A stretch of DNA of 64,000 bases, taken from NCBI RefSeq assembly GCF_017254915.1, contig NZ_JAFKCT010000001.1:992001-1056000 (forward strand), given 5' to 3'. The notes under the pieces were generated by a model, which was given only the letters and a program-made list of their open reading frames with translations, made no database searches and was not told the origin of the DNA. Shown in pieces: positions 1-9,506 of this stretch. Each line of letters opens with the position of its first letter. Position 1 is the first letter of the stretch. The translations under genes and the position numbers were made by a program. This stretch comes from Algoriphagus oliviformis (GTDB lineage Bacteria > Bacteroidota > Bacteroidia > Cytophagales > Cyclobacteriaceae).

Positions 1-1643
1 ATGGTGGCGGTATTGGAGATCAGGTGGATAAACTGGTACATCTTGTTGTAGCCCAGTTTCACCGAGGAAGATTTGTCAAAAGAATAGCGGACAGAGGCAC
101 GTGGACCGAGCCCGCTGAAGTCCTGGATCACCTCTCCATCCGCATATTGCGTTTCGGCGATGGCGTTCCCGTCTGAGATAGGCTGCCCCTCGGCATATTC
201 CCTGACCGTCCTCGGGCCGAGGTATTGGTAGAGATCGTACCTCAGGCCATAGGAGAAGCCCAGCTTTTCCCCCAGCTCAAACTCATGCTGAAAGTGCGCA
301 GCCAACTCCCTGCCCTGCTCGTCCTGGACTTTTTTGGGAAGAATGTCCTCCTGTCCGGTAGGCACGAGCTCCCCGGGCTGGATCGCTACCTGCTTGTAGA
401 GCGCGCCCAGGCTGATTTTGTTGGCCGCTCCCAGCTCGTAGGTGACAAAGAGCTTTCCTCCCAGATCCTCGATGTCGGAATTGATCTGGAAGTCGTTTAT
501 GCCTGAGTCGTTGAAGATCCCATAGTTGTAGCGGGTCAGGTAGCCCAGTGCTTCGAGGGAGAGCTTTGCGCTGAGCCTGCTTTTCCACTGGAGAGAATGA
601 GCCACATTTTTCCAGGAGATCGTCGTGTCGGAGGAGAAGGCAAAGTCGTCGTAGCTGGTGTAATAGCTGTAGGTGAGCTCGTTGTTTTCGGAGACGGGCG
701 CGCTGATGACCAGGTTGCCGTCGTAGAAGTTGGCCTCGGAGTTTCTCAGGGTGCTGTTGTTCATCGCGTGGAGAAACCAGTTGATGTAGGAAATCCTGAA
801 GCCGCCCAGTATCGAAACCTTGTCTTTCACCAGAGGGCCGTTGACGGAGATTTTGCCGGAATAGTTGCTCAGCATAAGGTCGGCACCCCACCGGTCTATG
901 GCTCCGGCTTTGGGCTGAATGTCGAGGATGGCGGAGCTTCGGCCGCCGTATCGCGCGGGGACGGCAGCCTTGTAGAGCGTGACGTCGTTGACCACGTCGG
1001 CATTGAAGGCGGTGAAGAGGCCAAACATGTGGGAGGGATTGTAGATGGGGGCTCCGCCGTATTGGATCAGGTTTTGGTCCACGCCACCTCCACGGATGTT
1101 GAGCCCGGAGGAGGCCTCACCCACCTGCGATACTCCGGGGAGCGTAGCCAGAGAACGCACGATGTCCACTTCTCCCAAGAAAGGCGGCAGTTCCCGCATC
1201 GTGTTCATGCTCAGAGTGACCGCCCCCATGTCCGTGGATCGGATGTTTTTCTCCGGATCACGCCCAAAGATCACCACATCGTCCAGCTGAAAATCCTCCT
1301 GGATCATCCGGATGGACATCCTCCCATCTCCCACGGCGGTGATCCGGTGCTCGATGCTCTCATAGCCCACGTATCGAAACTGGAGATTGTATTCCGCGCG
1401 GTCCAGGGTGAGCTCAAAGCCGCCGTTGGCATCGGTGATGCGGGTCAGGTTGAGCTCGGGTACCGTGACGGTCGCTCCCACGAGGGCCTCTCCGGTGATC
1501 TCATCCATGATCCTGCCGGAGATCTTGATGCCCTTCAGCTGTCCAATATCACGGCCGACGACTTCCCGTTTGGGTGGAGGGCTGGTCTGCGCCCAAGAGG
1601 CCTGTCCCAGCAGCAAAAACAAGAAGAGTAAAATTCTATTCAT
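1..1643 (-). CDS. TonB-dependent receptor with carboxypeptidase-like regulatory domain (3' end outside window)
   Basis: Outer-membrane beta-barrel receptor that should import a substrate using TonB energy; the substrate cannot be told. The frame is open from the ATG at 1643 to the window edge, so about 547 residues are seen and the end of the barrel is missing. Residues 1-19 form a signal peptide ending in WAQ. Residues ~38-110 are a carboxypeptidase-regulatory-like fold (ISGRIMDEITGEALVGATV). Residues ~130-235 are the plug, with RSLATLPGVSQVGE and LNIRGGGVDQNLI; barrel strands rich in aromatic residues follow. The domain order is the usual one for Bacteroidetes receptors. No SusD-like partner is visible on this side. 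The family call is firm; the ligand is unknown. Confidence 0.9.
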   Translation of the reverse strand, partial: MNRILLFLFLLLGQASWAQTSPPPKREVVGRDIGQLKGIKISGRIMDEITGEALVGATVTVPELNLTRITDANGGFELTLDRAEYNLQFRYVGYESIEHRITAVGDGRMSIRMIQEDFQLDDVVIFGRDPEKNIRSTDMGAVTLSMNTMRELPPFLGEVDIVRSLATLPGVSQVGEASSGLNIRGGGVDQNLIQYGGAPIYNPSHMFGLFTAFNADVVNDVTLYKAAVPARYGGRSSAILDIQPKAGAIDRWGADLMLSNYSGKISVNGPLVKDKVSILGGFRISYINWFLHAMNNSTLRNSEANFYDGNLVISAPVSENNELTYSYYTSYDDFAFSSDTTISWKNVAHSLQWKSRLSAKLSLEALGYLTRYNYGIFNDSGINDFQINSDIEDLGGKLFVTYELGAANKISLGALYKQVAIQPGELVPTGQEDILPKKVQDEQGRELAAHFQHEFELGEKLGFSYGLRYDLYQYLGPRTVREYAEGQPISDGNAIAETQYADGEVIQDFSGLGPRASVRYSFDKSSSVKLGYNKMYQFIHLISNTAT

Positions 1644-1835
1644 AGGCAGGCAGGGAGGGTCGGCACTTCACCGCCCGGTCGGGAGCGGGGTATTGAAAAA
1701 GAGAGGACTAAAGGAAACTCGCATCAGCTGAAGGTCGGCTTATCCAAAAATATAAAAACGCAAACAATAACAACCTGCCGTTCAAAATATGGCAGAATTT
1801 TTATACAAAAATCAAAAAATCGAAACCAAGGATTG

Positions 1836-2543
1836 TCAATAGCCTAGCAAAAAACCAGAAAGAAGCGCTGAATATGACCCAGTATAGCTATTGTCGGCGT
1901 TTTTGAGAATGACGGTATTTTCCGCTTCCTCCTTGCGGAGGAATGAAAACCCGACGATCTCCCGGTACACGGCTTTGTCAGCTCTGTCTTGCACTTGGCT
2001 TCTGTGAAAAGGGTTAAGTCCGAACTGGTTGGCATGGATCTCCAAGTCCCGCATCTGCCGGGGTGGCAAGATCACCCAAAACGTCCCGCTGGGAGCGAGC
2101 AGATGGGAGACTTTTTCGACCAATTCCCGGAAGGACAGCTCGTCGGTATGCAGCGCGCGGTTGCGCTTGGCGTCGGAGGACTTGAGGTGGTCGGGAAAAA
2201 AGGGCGGATTGCTGGCGATCAGGTCAAACTTCTCACCCGAAGCAAAATCCTGGACTCGTCCCTGTACCAGGGAGAGCCGGTCGGAAAACGGGCTTTCACG
2301 GAAATTTTCCCCCGCTTGCTCGGCAGCGTCAATATCAATCTCGATCGCGGTGACCGAAGCTTTGGGAAATCTTTGCGCCAGCATCAGGGCGACCACGCCC
2401 GTGCCCGTTCCGATATCCAGGATGCTTGTGGGATTTTCTTTCCCGGCCAGCGTGCCCAGCAGTACCGCATCGGTGCTGATCTTCATCGCGCAGCGATCCT
2501 GATGGACGCGAAACTGCTGAAACTGAAACCAGGAATTGCCCAT
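1836..2543 (-). CDS. trmN6: tRNA1(Val) (adenine(37)-N6)-methyltransferase
   Basis: Class I SAM-dependent methyltransferase of the YfiC/TrmN6 family, which methylates A37 of tRNA-Val. The protein is 235 aa. It has the SAM motif LDIGTGTGVVA at about residues 43-53, the acidic motif II in TAIEIDIDAA, and the adenine-methylase motif NPPFF near residue 113. The N-terminal stretch FRVHQDRCAMKISTDAVLLG is typical of the family. A TTG lies one codon upstream, but the ATG at 2543 is preferred. That ATG shares one base with the stop of the upstream gene (TGATG), which suggests translational coupling. Confidence 0.88.
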   Translation of the reverse strand: MGNSWFQFQQFRVHQDRCAMKISTDAVLLGTLAGKENPTSILDIGTGTGVVALMLAQRFPKASVTAIEIDIDAAEQAGENFRESPFSDRLSLVQGRVQDFASGEKFDLIASNPPFFPDHLKSSDAKRNRALHTDELSFRELVEKVSHLLAPSGTFWVILPPRQMRDLEIHANQFGLNPFHRSQVQDRADKAVYREIVGFSFLRKEEAENTVILKNADNSYTGSYSALLSGFLLGY

Positions 2544-3145
2544 CAATTGCGGGCTTTGCTGAAAAAACGGCTGCGGAATCCCGCGCGGTCTTCCATCGTG
2601 TTGAGGTCGTCTTCGGAGACGCGCTTCACACTCTCGATGGTGTAGAAGGCCTTTTCGTCCACTTCCTTCACCTTGGCGATGAATTCCTTCAGCGAATCCC
2701 GCTTCATCACCGTGAAGAGCAGATTCACCTTGCCGTAGCGGCCCTCTCCGCCCACGTTGGTGAAGCGGTAGTTTTTCTCCTTCATAAACTCCAGCAACTC
2801 GGGATGCGGCGTCGGCGTGATCACCCGCACGAGGACGCGGCCGATGGCCAGCTTTTCCTCCAGGGACATCCCTACAAAAGTCCCCGTCGCAAAACCGCCA
2901 GCATAGGCGATGTAGGAGATGGGGTTGTCCACATTTTGGAAGATCTGTCCTATCGCCAGGAGCCAGATCATGGCCTCAAAAAATCCCAAGATAGGCACGA
3001 TCCCCTTTTTTCCGTTCATCATAAACATGATGCGCAGCGTGTTGATCGACACGTCGCCGATGCGGGCCACAAAGATAAGCAGGGGCATCAGGACGTAGTT
3101 GAGCAGGTTGTCTGAGATTCCGAGAGAGTGAAACAGGTCTTGCAT
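2543..3145 (-). CDS. UPF0316 / DUF2179 membrane protein
   Basis: Protein of 200 aa in the UPF0316 family (DUF5698 plus DUF2179). About three membrane helices (residues ~15-34, ~46-68, ~75-95) are followed by a cytosolic alpha/beta domain (~105-185) with the family pattern ending in a KEVDEKAFYTIESV segment. The motif ARIGDVSINTLRIMF in the first helix is characteristic. The frame stays open upstream to 3496 but that part overlaps the neighbouring transporter; the ATG at 3145 begins the conserved sequence. The biochemical role is unknown. Its stop overlaps the trmN6 start by one base, so the two are probably co-translated. Confidence 0.85.
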   Translation of the reverse strand: MQDLFHSLGISDNLLNYVLMPLLIFVARIGDVSINTLRIMFMMNGKKGIVPILGFFEAMIWLLAIGQIFQNVDNPISYIAYAGGFATGTFVGMSLEEKLAIGRVLVRVITPTPHPELLEFMKEKNYRFTNVGGEGRYGKVNLLFTVMKRDSLKEFIAKVKEVDEKAFYTIESVKRVSEDDLNTMEDRAGFRSRFFSKARN

Positions 3146-3207
3146 GAGTTTGTAAAAGCTTGGGCAAAAATACGGCTTTTCCCCGTGAGGGTTGGGAGGA
3201 AATTCGC

Positions 3208-4371
3208 TTAGGCTATCTTTTTGTCCTTTCCGGCAGGAATCCCAAAAGCCAGGTATTGCAGGGTGACCGCCAGCAAAAACCAAATCAGGATGTCCCAGTC
3301 GCCAAAAAGATCCATGGAGATCCCAAATACGAGCGGACCCAAGGCGGCGAGGACGTACCCGGCAGACTGCACCATGCCGGAGAGCTTGGCAGTGGTCATG
3401 TCCTCGGCGGAGCGCAGGGAGATCAGCGTGTAGGCAATGCTCAGGCTCGCTCCGCTGCCGATCCCGATGATGGTCAGCGCGGCAAAAGTCACCCACTCAT
3501 TTTGCACAAAGAGCGCTCCATAGCCGACGAGGTAGCTTAGGCCCACCGCAAGGATCACTCGGCTTTGCTCCCGCAGCCTGATCAGGAGTCCGGGGATGAA
3601 AAACGTGCCGATCAGCGAGATCAGCTGCATGTAGGAGAGGGAGATGCCAGCCTTGACCGGACTCATGCCGCGGGCGATGAGCATATCCGGCAGCCAGGTG
3701 ATCAGGGTGAAATACATCACGGACTGCGCGCCCATGAAGAGCGTCACCTGCCAGGCAAGCCGCGAAGCCCAGACGTTTTTGGCGGGAAGCAGGCTCGTTT
3801 GGTTGGCGGATTGGTGGGGTTTCAGCTGGGGAACCCAGGCGATCAGAGCCAAGACCATCAGCATACTCCAGGAGGCCAGCGAGCCTCTCCAGCCCCAGCC
3901 CAGATCCACGGCCAGCGGCACGCTGATGCCCGAGGCGACGGCGGCAAATAGGGACATGCCCGTGGTGAGGATGGCCGTGAGCAGACCGATCTTTTCCGGC
4001 AGGCGGGCTTTGAAAAAAGGGATCATCAGCACATTGGCGATGACGATGCCGATACCGGTCATGGCCGTCCCGAGGTACAGCAGCTCAATGCCCCCCAAGA
4101 CCCGGATGAGCACGCCGACCGTCAGCAGGACAATGCCCAGAAAGATCGCCTTGCCGTGGCCAAGACGCTTGCCGATGGCTGGGGAGAAAAGCGAAAAAAC
4201 CGCAAATGTCAACAGGGAAAGCGTGGTGAGAAACCCCGCCAATCCGTTAGAAATGCCCAGGTCATCCCGGATAAAGGGGATCAGCGGCCCCACCGAGGCG
4301 ATTGATGTCCGCAGGTTGATGGACACCAGGATGATCCCGAGGAGAAGGAGAGGCTGGGAGGATTTGTTCAA
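3208..4371 (-). CDS. MFS transporter, CynX/NimT type
   Basis: Inner-membrane major facilitator of 387 aa with about 12 hydrophobic helices. The N-terminus has the CynX/NimT signature of the family (GIILVSINLRTSIASVGPLIP), shared by cyanate and 2-nitroimidazole transporters; the substrate here is not determined. The conserved loop after helix 2 is present as FSPAIGKRLGHGKAIF. The only start consistent with the full first helix is a TTG at 4371. It ends 62 bases before the UPF0316 start on the same strand. Confidence 0.85.
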   Translation of the reverse strand: MNKSSQPLLLLGIILVSINLRTSIASVGPLIPFIRDDLGISNGLAGFLTTLSLLTFAVFSLFSPAIGKRLGHGKAIFLGIVLLTVGVLIRVLGGIELLYLGTAMTGIGIVIANVLMIPFFKARLPEKIGLLTAILTTGMSLFAAVASGISVPLAVDLGWGWRGSLASWSMLMVLALIAWVPQLKPHQSANQTSLLPAKNVWASRLAWQVTLFMGAQSVMYFTLITWLPDMLIARGMSPVKAGISLSYMQLISLIGTFFIPGLLIRLREQSRVILAVGLSYLVGYGALFVQNEWVTFAALTIIGIGSGASLSIAYTLISLRSAEDMTTAKLSGMVQSAGYVLAALGPLVFGISMDLFGDWDILIWFLLAVTLQYLAFGIPAGKDKKIA

Positions 4372-4447
4372 TGGAGTATCAAGTAGCTGGTATCAAGTAG
4401 CTAGACAGTCATGCACTGCTAGCCTGCAATTTGGGAGGAGTATTTCC

Positions 4448-4500
4448 GATCTCAAATGTCGAATCTCAAATCTCGAATTTCAAATCTCAAATCTCAGATC
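4448..4500. repeat. Tandem degenerate AATCTCAA-type repeat
   Basis: The spacer between hemH and the MFS gene holds repeated short words built on TCTCAAATCTC, about five imperfect copies in 53 bases. Another duplication (TATCAAGTAGCT twice) sits just before it at 4376-4402. Short repeats of this kind recur in other spacers of this window. No coding potential is seen. Confidence 0.6.
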
Positions 4501-5530
4501 AATTCCTCGATTCCACCAGATCTTTCACGCAGTCCACCCAAGTATCCCGGGAGTTGAGGCTGGGCACCAGCTCCCAGTGCTCACCGCCGAGCTCTTCAAA
4601 CTGTTCTTTGTACTCCTGCCCGACTTCCACGGTCGTCTCCAGGCAGTCGGCCACAAAGGCCGGAGAGAAGACCAGGACGCGCTTCTTGCCGGTGGAGGCG
4701 AGTTCCTTGACGGTGTCTTCGGTGTAGGGTTTGATCCAGGGGTCTTTGCCCAGTCGGGACTGGAAGCAGGTCATGACCTTGTCTTCGGGCAGTCCCAGTT
4801 TCTCGGCCAGCAGGCGGGTGGTGTGAAAACACTGGGCCCGGTAGCAGAACTGGTTTTTCTCCCCATACCGATCGCAGCAGGAGCCCAGCTGGCAGTGGCC
4901 GTCCACGCTTCCTTTGTGGATCTGCCGCTCGGGCAGGCCATGGTAGGAAAAGACATACTTGTCATAGTCCTTGCCCTGCAAGGCCTCGCGCCCCAGCTCT
5001 GCCCAGGCTTCCAGGAATAGCGGATGCTCCAGGTAGTTGCTGATGAAGGTGATCTCGGGGATGATCTGCCAGCCGCGGGCGATCTCCATCACTTTGTCCG
5101 TCACGGAGCCGTTGGTCGCCGAGGCATATTGGGGGAAAAGCGGCACGACGATGATCTTGCCGACTTTTTGGTTCATGAGTTCTTCCAGGCCTTTCTCTAT
5201 GCTGGGATTTTGGTAGCGCATACCCATGGCCACCACGTAGCGCTCGGGATCTAGTTTTTGGATGAGCTTGGCCTTGAGGTCTTCGGTGTGGAAAAGCAGC
5301 GGCGAGCCCCGTTCCTCCCACACTTTGCGGTATTCCGCGGCGGACTTGGGTGCACGAAAGGGCGCGATGATCAGGTTTACGAGCATCCATCTGGAGAGGA
5401 AGGGGATGTCGATCACCCTGCCATCCATCAAAAACTCCCTGAGGTATCGCCTCACATCTCCGGTGTTGGTGCTGTCCGGGGTTCCCAGATTGACGAGCAG
5501 TACGCCTGTCCGAGACTTAATAGTGTCCAT
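4499..5530 (-). CDS. hemH: Ferrochelatase
   Basis: Inserts ferrous iron into protoporphyrin IX, the last step of protoheme synthesis. The protein is 343 aa, a usual length. It starts MDTIKSRTGVLLVNLGTPDS; the LVNLGTP motif is the family N-terminus, so the ATG at 5530 is chosen over a longer in-frame extension. The metal-binding histidine is H197 in SYHGLPER, and the C-terminal GGEHWELVPSLN matches the family active-site region. The cysteine pattern CQLGSCC with a later RAQC resembles that of [2Fe-2S] or redox-sensitive ferrochelatases, but cluster binding is not shown by sequence alone. Confidence 0.95.
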   Translation of the reverse strand: MDTIKSRTGVLLVNLGTPDSTNTGDVRRYLREFLMDGRVIDIPFLSRWMLVNLIIAPFRAPKSAAEYRKVWEERGSPLLFHTEDLKAKLIQKLDPERYVVAMGMRYQNPSIEKGLEELMNQKVGKIIVVPLFPQYASATNGSVTDKVMEIARGWQIIPEITFISNYLEHPLFLEAWAELGREALQGKDYDKYVFSYHGLPERQIHKGSVDGHCQLGSCCDRYGEKNQFCYRAQCFHTTRLLAEKLGLPEDKVMTCFQSRLGKDPWIKPYTEDTVKELASTGKKRVLVFSPAFVADCLETTVEVGQEYKEQFEELGGEHWELVPSLNSRDTWVDCVKDLVESRN

Positions 5531-5630
5531 TTGGTCTGAAGTTGGAATTCGAAAGAAATGACAACCCAAAATTAGGGTGGAAAGTTAAGACCGCCCAATC
5601 GAATTCCTTGATGGGGCATAGAGATATCCC

Positions 5631-6866
5631 TTAGGACTTCTGCTTTCCCGCCCAGCCCATCAGCGGTCCGGAGGCGATGCTGGAGATGAGCGCAAGGATC
5701 ACGAGGCCGATGAAGAGCGAGTCCGAGACCAGGCCCGCATCTAGCGCGATCAGTCCCAGGATGATGTCCATACTGCCTCGGGTGCTGATGCCAAATCCCA
5801 CGACCATCGATTCCTGTCGATTGATCCCTGCCCAGCGTCCGCCGAAGTAGGCCCCGAAGTATTTGGTCAGGAGACCCACGATCACCACCACGCCGACGAT
5901 CCCCAGGTCAAAGGCCTCGATGAAGTTTACCTTCAGTCCTATGCTCAGGAAAAAGATCGGAGCGAAAATATTGTTGATGAACTGGTGGAGGATTTCCTTG
6001 GCTTTCTCGGTGAGGTATTCCGAGTCACCCAGGGCCACACCGATGATAAAGGCGCCGAAGATGGCGTGGATGCCGATAAACTCCGTGAAGGATGCCGCGA
6101 GGAAACAGATCGCCAGCGATAGGGACAGCAGTCCGCCCGGCCAAGCGAGCTTCTTGTTGATCCAGGGCAGCACCCGGTTGATCAGTCCCTTGCCGATGGT
6201 CAGCATGATCAGGGTGAAAGCCAGTGTCAGCCCGATGGTCTGCCAGATGCCCAGTCCCTCTTTGCCCGACTCGGACATGGACAGGATGACCGAGAAGACA
6301 AACCAGCCCAGGATGTCCACGATCATGGCCGAGGCGATGATCAGCAGGCCGGTCGAGGTCTTGAAGAGCCCCAGATCCATCAGCACCCGGGCTACCACCG
6401 CGAGGGCGGTGAGGGAGATGGTCAGGCCAAAGAAAGTCGAGGCGACGATGCGGTCATTGATGTTCACCCCCAGAAATTCCGGAAAGGCATAGGCCAGCAC
6501 AAATCCCGCGATGATGGGCAGCACCATCGAGGCCACGGCGATCTTCAGGGCGTTTTTTCCCTGGTTCCACACCACTTGCAGCTCGACCTCCAGGCCGGCT
6601 ATGAAGAGGAGCAGCACCACCGATATTTGGATAAAGCCATCCAGGGCGATGTTGGACATCGCGTGGGAGCCAAAGAGGTAGGTCTGCAAGTCCGGCATCA
6701 GGGTGCCGAGTATGGTGGGGCCGATGATGATCCCGGCCAAGATTTCGCCGACCACCGCGGGCTGTTTGAATTTCCTGGCGATCTCGGCAAATATTCTTGC
6801 CATGATCAACATGGTGGCCAGTTGGAGGAGTAGGTTGATGACCTCCTTGTGATTGAGAGATTCCAT
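5631..6866 (-). CDS. Cation:proton antiporter (CPA2, Kef/NapA type)
   Basis: Membrane antiporter of 411 aa with about 12-13 helices exchanging Na+ or K+ for H+. Family landmarks are the opening helix with FKQPAVVGEILAGIIIGPTILG, the LLLFIAGLEVEL segment and the ISTRGSMDIILGLIALDAGL stretch near the end. No RCK/TrkA domain is attached, so it is a minimal exchanger. It lies 7 bases downstream of the universal stress protein gene on the same strand, and the two very likely form an operon in which the stress protein may sense nucleotide or energy state. The exact ion is not predictable. Confidence 0.88.
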   Translation of the reverse strand: MESLNHKEVINLLLQLATMLIMARIFAEIARKFKQPAVVGEILAGIIIGPTILGTLMPDLQTYLFGSHAMSNIALDGFIQISVVLLLFIAGLEVELQVVWNQGKNALKIAVASMVLPIIAGFVLAYAFPEFLGVNINDRIVASTFFGLTISLTALAVVARVLMDLGLFKTSTGLLIIASAMIVDILGWFVFSVILSMSESGKEGLGIWQTIGLTLAFTLIMLTIGKGLINRVLPWINKKLAWPGGLLSLSLAICFLAASFTEFIGIHAIFGAFIIGVALGDSEYLTEKAKEILHQFINNIFAPIFFLSIGLKVNFIEAFDLGIVGVVVIVGLLTKYFGAYFGGRWAGINRQESMVVGFGISTRGSMDIILGLIALDAGLVSDSLFIGLVILALISSIASGPLMGWAGKQKS

Positions 6867-6873
6867 GGAGGTT

Positions 6874-7707
6874 TTAGTTTTTTACGATCAATAGGTTGCA
6901 GGGTAGGGTGCTGAGGATGTCTTCCAGGTCATGGGGGAAGATGCGGTCAAAGAAAGTGAGCTTTCGGCCATCGCCGACCACGAGCAGGTCCGCCTCGATT
7001 TTTTCGCAATAGCGCGCCAGTTCCACCGCCCATCGCCCGCCGGTCACCTTGATGTTGATCCGCAGCCCCTGGTGGTCGAGGTCCTTGAGGATGTCTTCCA
7101 CATATTTCACCTCGTCCTGCACGAGCAGTCTGCGGGTCTGGGAGGCTTCCTCCTCCGAATCCTCGGCGGCGGTACCCATCATCAGCCCGTACATCTTGAT
7201 CTCGTTGAGGATGGATATGTGGGCGGATTCTACCTTCTTCGAAAACTCCAGCCCTCTCCGGATCACCAGCGGAGTGATCGGCAGCTGGGTGCCGTTGATC
7301 ACCACTTTGCCAAAATCCGAGGTGGCGACCTTGGGGTCGATGAGGGTCAAGACGGAGCAGTTGGCCTTGCGGATGATCTTGCGGCCCACCGAGCCGAGGT
7401 AGTACATCAGCAGCCCTTCTTCCTTCAGCGCGCCGGAGACCAGCAAGTCCACTTCCTCTTCCTCACAGGCTTCCAGGATTTTCTTCACGGGCTTGCCTTT
7501 TTCCTTCCACAGGATTTTGGTCTTGGCTCTGTCCAGGTCCAGCCTGGTCACCAGGGCTTCCAGCTTTTGGGTCAGCTCGTCGGTTTTTTCCCCCACATGG
7601 ATCAGGACGAGCTCGCTTTCAAAGCGCAGTGCCAACCTTTTGGTCTCGGCTACCAAGGCCTCCATTCTGGGGGAAAAGGCGATGGCTAAGGCTATTTTTT
7701 TGTACAT
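6874..7707 (-). CDS. Universal stress protein (tandem UspA)
   Basis: Cytosolic protein of 277 aa made of two UspA-like halves. The N-terminal half begins MYKKIALAIAFSPRMEALVAE. Its ATP-site glycine motif is altered to LGSVGRKIIRKANCSVLTL, close to the GxxGx9GS pattern of ATP-binding members. The C-terminal half (~145-277) ends LLVVGDGRKLTFFDRIFPHDLEDILSTLPCNLLIV and lacks a clear copy of that motif. It is the first gene of a two-gene unit with the downstream antiporter. A role in regulating that transporter is an inference from position. Confidence 0.85.
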   Translation of the reverse strand: MYKKIALAIAFSPRMEALVAETKRLALRFESELVLIHVGEKTDELTQKLEALVTRLDLDRAKTKILWKEKGKPVKKILEACEEEEVDLLVSGALKEEGLLMYYLGSVGRKIIRKANCSVLTLIDPKVATSDFGKVVINGTQLPITPLVIRRGLEFSKKVESAHISILNEIKMYGLMMGTAAEDSEEEASQTRRLLVQDEVKYVEDILKDLDHQGLRINIKVTGGRWAVELARYCEKIEADLLVVGDGRKLTFFDRIFPHDLEDILSTLPCNLLIVKN

Positions 7708-7916
7708 GGCGTTGGGCTAACTCTCTCAAATAAGCCATTTTTTGTCAATTCACCAATGTGTCTTTGCATTCCCGCCACTCATCCAAAGCGGTATCCGCTT
7801 GAGGCTGATTTCCTTTTTCAAAAAAAACGGAGCCGAAAAACCTGCCGATTTTTTCCTAAACTACCCCTAGAATTCTTGATCTATCCATTCAGATAAAAAC
7901 CCGAAACAATGATCCT

Positions 7917-9503
7917 ATGAAGAAAATCTTACTCACCGGCCTACTGCTGGGGAGCCTGATAGGAGGCGAGCTCCTCGCCCAGTCAGACTATCCCACGCTG
8001 AGCCAGGTCACCCAAAGACTCCAAAAACTGGGTGGCAACGCCTCGGTGGAGCTGAAATCCCTCACCAAAACCGAAGGCGGCAAAGACATCTACGTGCTCA
8101 AGGTCGGCACGGGAGCCAAAGACCAAAAGCCTGCCATCGCTGTGGTCGGTGGAGTCGAGGGCTACCAGGTGCTCAGCGTGGAGCTGGCCCTGCAGTTTGC
8201 CGAGAAGCTCGTGGCCGAGCATGCGGCTGCCTTGGAGCAGACGACCTTTTACATCTTTCCCAACATGTCGCCCGACGCCTATGAGCAGTACCATGCGTCG
8301 CTGAAGTACGAGCGCCGAGGCAATGCCGTCGCCGTGGACCACGACCGCGATGGGGCTGCGGGGGAAAATGGGTACTCCGATCTCAACGGGGACGGCCTGA
8401 TCACCTGGATGCGCGTGGAAGACCCCATGGGCGAGTGGACGCTTTCCAAAGAAGACGAACGCGTGCTCGTGAAAGCCGACCGGGCTAAAGGAGAGGCAGG
8501 AAAATACAGCCTCTACCGCGAAAGCAGGGACGAGGATCAGGACGGGAAGTTTGCCGAGGACCTGAAGGAAGGCATCGCCTTCAACAAGTCCCTAACTTAC
8601 AAATTCCCCGTGTTTGAACCTTTGGCTGGGGACTTTGCGGTGTCGCAAAAGGAAAGCCGCGCCATGCTCGATTACCTCTTTGAGCAGTGGAACATCTTTG
8701 CCTTCGTGACTTTTTCCCCCGCAAACAACCTCAGTACACCGCTGAAGTACAGCGCGGGAGACGCCAAGAAGCGCGTGATCACCTCCATTTTGGAAAAAGA
8801 CCAGGCCATCAACGCGATGGTGTCCGGCATCTATAATGAGACCGTGAGCCAAAAGGCTTTCCAACAAAGCAACCAAGGTACCGACGGGGACTTTTTCCAG
8901 TGGGCCTATTTCCATTTTGCCAGGCTGAGCTTCTCCACGCCGGGCTATTGGACGCCGGAGTGGAAGGAAAAGACCAATGCCGATGCGAATTTCCTGGCTT
9001 GGTCTGATTCCCTGGGTCGGGACGCTTTTGTGCCCTGGACGGAGGTGAAGCATCCGGATTTCCCCGGCAAAAAGGTGGAAGTCGGCGGGATCAAGCCCTT
9101 TGCGGCGAGCAATCCAGCCTTTGACCAAGTCGGCGGGATCGCCGAAGAGCACACGGCCTTCATCCTCAAGCTGGCCGAGATGCAGCCCAAGCTGGAGATC
9201 CACAACCTCAAGACCGAGGAGCTGGGCAATGGCTTGACCAGGATCAGCCTGGATCTGTACAACAATTCCCCGCTGCCGACCCATTCGGAGATGGGAGAAA
9301 AGTCCAGATGGCTTCGAAAAATACGCATCGACCTGGACGCTTCGGCCGACAAGCTGGTGTCAGGAGACAAGATCAAGCTGGTCGATTCCCTGGGGGCTTT
9401 TGAGAAGACCTCGCTGAGCTGGATCGTCCGCGGTGGCGGCAGCGTCACTGTGAAGGCAGGCGCACCGCATGCGGGATTTGTCACCCAATCTGTAAAACTC
9501 TAA
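7917..9503 (+). CDS. Secreted M14-family pseudo-peptidase (catalytic residues lost)
   Basis: Protein of 528 aa with a signal peptide (residues 1-21, ending LLAQ) and an M14-like fold alignable by eye with the next gene. The positions that hold zinc ligands in that neighbour (HSNE, and H in SFHNSG) read E81, Q84 and S267 here. The substrate arginine in PDARN is Y122 (PDAYEQ), and the catalytic Glu position falls in STPG. It is therefore unlikely to hydrolyse peptides by the family mechanism. Aspartate-rich DHDRDGAAGE and DLNGDG at ~141-160 look like calcium-binding loops and are shared with the neighbour. It ends 3 bases before the active paralog, so both are probably made together. The alignment was manual. 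Confidence 0.82.
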   Translation: MKKILLTGLLLGSLIGGELLAQSDYPTLSQVTQRLQKLGGNASVELKSLTKTEGGKDIYVLKVGTGAKDQKPAIAVVGGVEGYQVLSVELALQFAEKLVAEHAAALEQTTFYIFPNMSPDAYEQYHASLKYERRGNAVAVDHDRDGAAGENGYSDLNGDGLITWMRVEDPMGEWTLSKEDERVLVKADRAKGEAGKYSLYRESRDEDQDGKFAEDLKEGIAFNKSLTYKFPVFEPLAGDFAVSQKESRAMLDYLFEQWNIFAFVTFSPANNLSTPLKYSAGDAKKRVITSILEKDQAINAMVSGIYNETVSQKAFQQSNQGTDGDFFQWAYFHFARLSFSTPGYWTPEWKEKTNADANFLAWSDSLGRDAFVPWTEVKHPDFPGKKVEVGGIKPFAASNPAFDQVGGIAEEHTAFILKLAEMQPKLEIHNLKTEELGNGLTRISLDLYNNSPLPTHSEMGEKSRWLRKIRIDLDASADKLVSGDKIKLVDSLGAFEKTSLSWIVRGGGSVTVKAGAPHAGFVTQSVKL

Positions 9504-9506
9504 GCC

